The translations under genes were made by a program, and so were the position numbers. The notes under the pieces were generated by a model, which saw only the letters and a program-made list of their open reading frames with translations, made no database searches and had not been told where the DNA came from. From Clostridiales bacterium (GTDB lineage: Bacteria; Bacillota; Clostridia; Lachnospirales; Lachnospiraceae), in contig JAJQDV010000022.1 in assembly GCA_021202015.1 (NCBI GenBank), forward strand, positions 1 through 32,564: a stretch of DNA of 32,564 nt. Reading direction: 5' to 3'. This document shows, piece by piece, positions 31,715 through 32,564 of the stretch. Positions within the stretch are counted from its first letter, which is position 1, and every line of letters starts with the position of its first letter.

Positions 31715-32564
31715 GTGAAAGTGAAGTATAAGGGAATCCTGTTCATCGTGCTGTCGGCGCTCTGTTTTGCGTTTATGAATATGTTTGTGCGGCTTGCCGG
31801 CGATCTGCCCTCGGTGGAAAAGAGCTTTTTCCGCAATCTGATCGCGTTCGGCATTGCCCTCATTATGATGATCCGGCAGAAGCAGCGGTTTACCGTAGAG
31901 AAGGGAAACTGGAAATATATGATCCTGCGGGCCGGCTTCGGGACGATCGGCATTCTGTGCAATTTTTACGCGGTGGATCATCTTGTCCTGTCCGACGCCT
32001 CCATGCTCAACAAGATGTCGCCTTTTTTTGTGATCATCTTTTCCTTTCTCATTTTAAAGGAGAAGCTGACGCCGATTCAGGTGACGGCGGTCTGCGGCGC
32101 CTTTGCGGGCAGTCTGCTGATCATAAAACCTACCTTTTTAAATATGAATCTTTTCCCGTCTCTTATCGGGCTGTGCGGCGGGCTCTGCGCGGGCATTGCC
32201 TACACTATGGTCCGGATCCTGGGACAGCGAGGGCAGAAGGGGACGACGGTCGTCCTGTTTTTCTCCGGATTTTCCTGTCTGGTGACGCTGCCGTACCTGC
32301 TGTTTGCCTTCGTACCGATGAGCGGTATGCAGGTACTGTCGCTGCTGGGCGCCGGTCTCGCCGCGGCGGGCGGACAGTTCGCCATCACGGCAGCCTACTA
32401 CCATGCGCCGGCGCGGGAAATCTCCGTTTATGACTACTCTCAGATTATTTTTTCCGCGGTCATCGGATATTTTCTTTTCAATCAGATTCCGGATCGGTAC
32501 AGTGTGGTCGGCTATGTGGTCAGCAGCGCCATGGCGGTGTGGATGTTTTTTTATCATATAAGAA
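31715..32564 (+). CDS. EamA/DMT-family transporter 3, cut by the window end
   Basis: Open frame of 283 codons running off the window without a stop. The start is a GTG at 31715 with GAAAGGCGA upstream; a GTG at 31721 is an alternative. The protein has about nine or ten hydrophobic segments in two EamA repeats: the first begins G-I-L-F-I-V-L-S-A-L-C-F-A-F-M-N; the end of each half carries the usual A-G-S-L-L-I and Y-S-Q-I-I-F stretches. Most DMT proteins are about 290-300 residues, so only about ten are missing. The sequence at the edge begins with a motif shared with the palindrome at 13217. Substrate unknown. Confidence 0.8.
   Translation, partial: MKVKYKGILFIVLSALCFAFMNMFVRLAGDLPSVEKSFFRNLIAFGIALIMMIRQKQRFTVEKGNWKYMILRAGFGTIGILCNFYAVDHLVLSDASMLNKMSPFFVIIFSFLILKEKLTPIQVTAVCGAFAGSLLIIKPTFLNMNLFPSLIGLCGGLCAGIAYTMVRILGQRGQKGTTVVLFFSGFSCLVTLPYLLFAFVPMSGMQVLSLLGAGLAAAGGQFAITAAYYHAPAREISVYDYSQIIFSAVIGYFLFNQIPDRYSVVGYVVSSAMAVWMFFYHIR

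Overview
The window looks like chromosomal DNA of an anaerobic, amino-acid-fermenting Clostridia member, most likely a Lachnospiraceae relative. The grounds are the D-proline reductase genes, class III fructose-bisphosphatase, two-OB-fold SSB-like protein, AGGAGG ribosome sites, lipoproteins with Gly-Ser and acidic linkers, and moderately GC-rich codon use. No rRNA, tRNA, phage, IS element or CRISPR array was seen.

Left part (1-7250): a possible small RNA on the minus strand, an SSB-like gene, a corrinoid adenosyltransferase (cobO) with a decayed copy of its own 3' end behind it, an SLC13-type anion permease, an orphan TRAP-type binding lipoprotein, an AAA-like ATPase that has lost its C-terminal domain, and a LysR regulator ending in a 68-bp tandem repeat.

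Middle part (7251-22646): a proline-reductase locus. On the minus strand lie prdC-prdA in one uninterrupted reading frame, a small conserved-looking protein, and prdB with cysteine where characterised PrdB has selenocysteine. A LysR gene follows. On the plus strand are nine co-directional genes: an amino-acid ABC importer (three genes), a cytidylate-kinase-like protein, proline racemase, two EamA/DMT transporters, a class III aminotransferase and an iron-type alcohol dehydrogenase. Together they could import L-proline, racemise it, reduce it to 5-aminovalerate, and pass that through glutarate semialdehyde to 5-hydroxyvalerate as an extended electron sink. The first steps rest on recognised families; the last two are inferred from gene context.

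Right part (22647-32564): a minus-strand ATPase of the archaeal-ATPase/DUF234 type, a lysine riboswitch with promoter and terminator ahead of dapA-dapB, fbp, a modABC molybdate importer, and a third DMT transporter cut by the window edge.

A recurring oddity is short direct repeats at gene 3' ends, with units of about 48, 68, 63, 37, 82 (spacing) and 53 bp. Several contain copies of the neighbouring gene's last codons. Intergenic stretches longer than 300 bp are 12870-13432 (hairpins, a long palindrome and a candidate promoter), 21000-21509 (a 53-bp repeat array and a palindrome) and 24161-24642 (promoter and lysine riboswitch).
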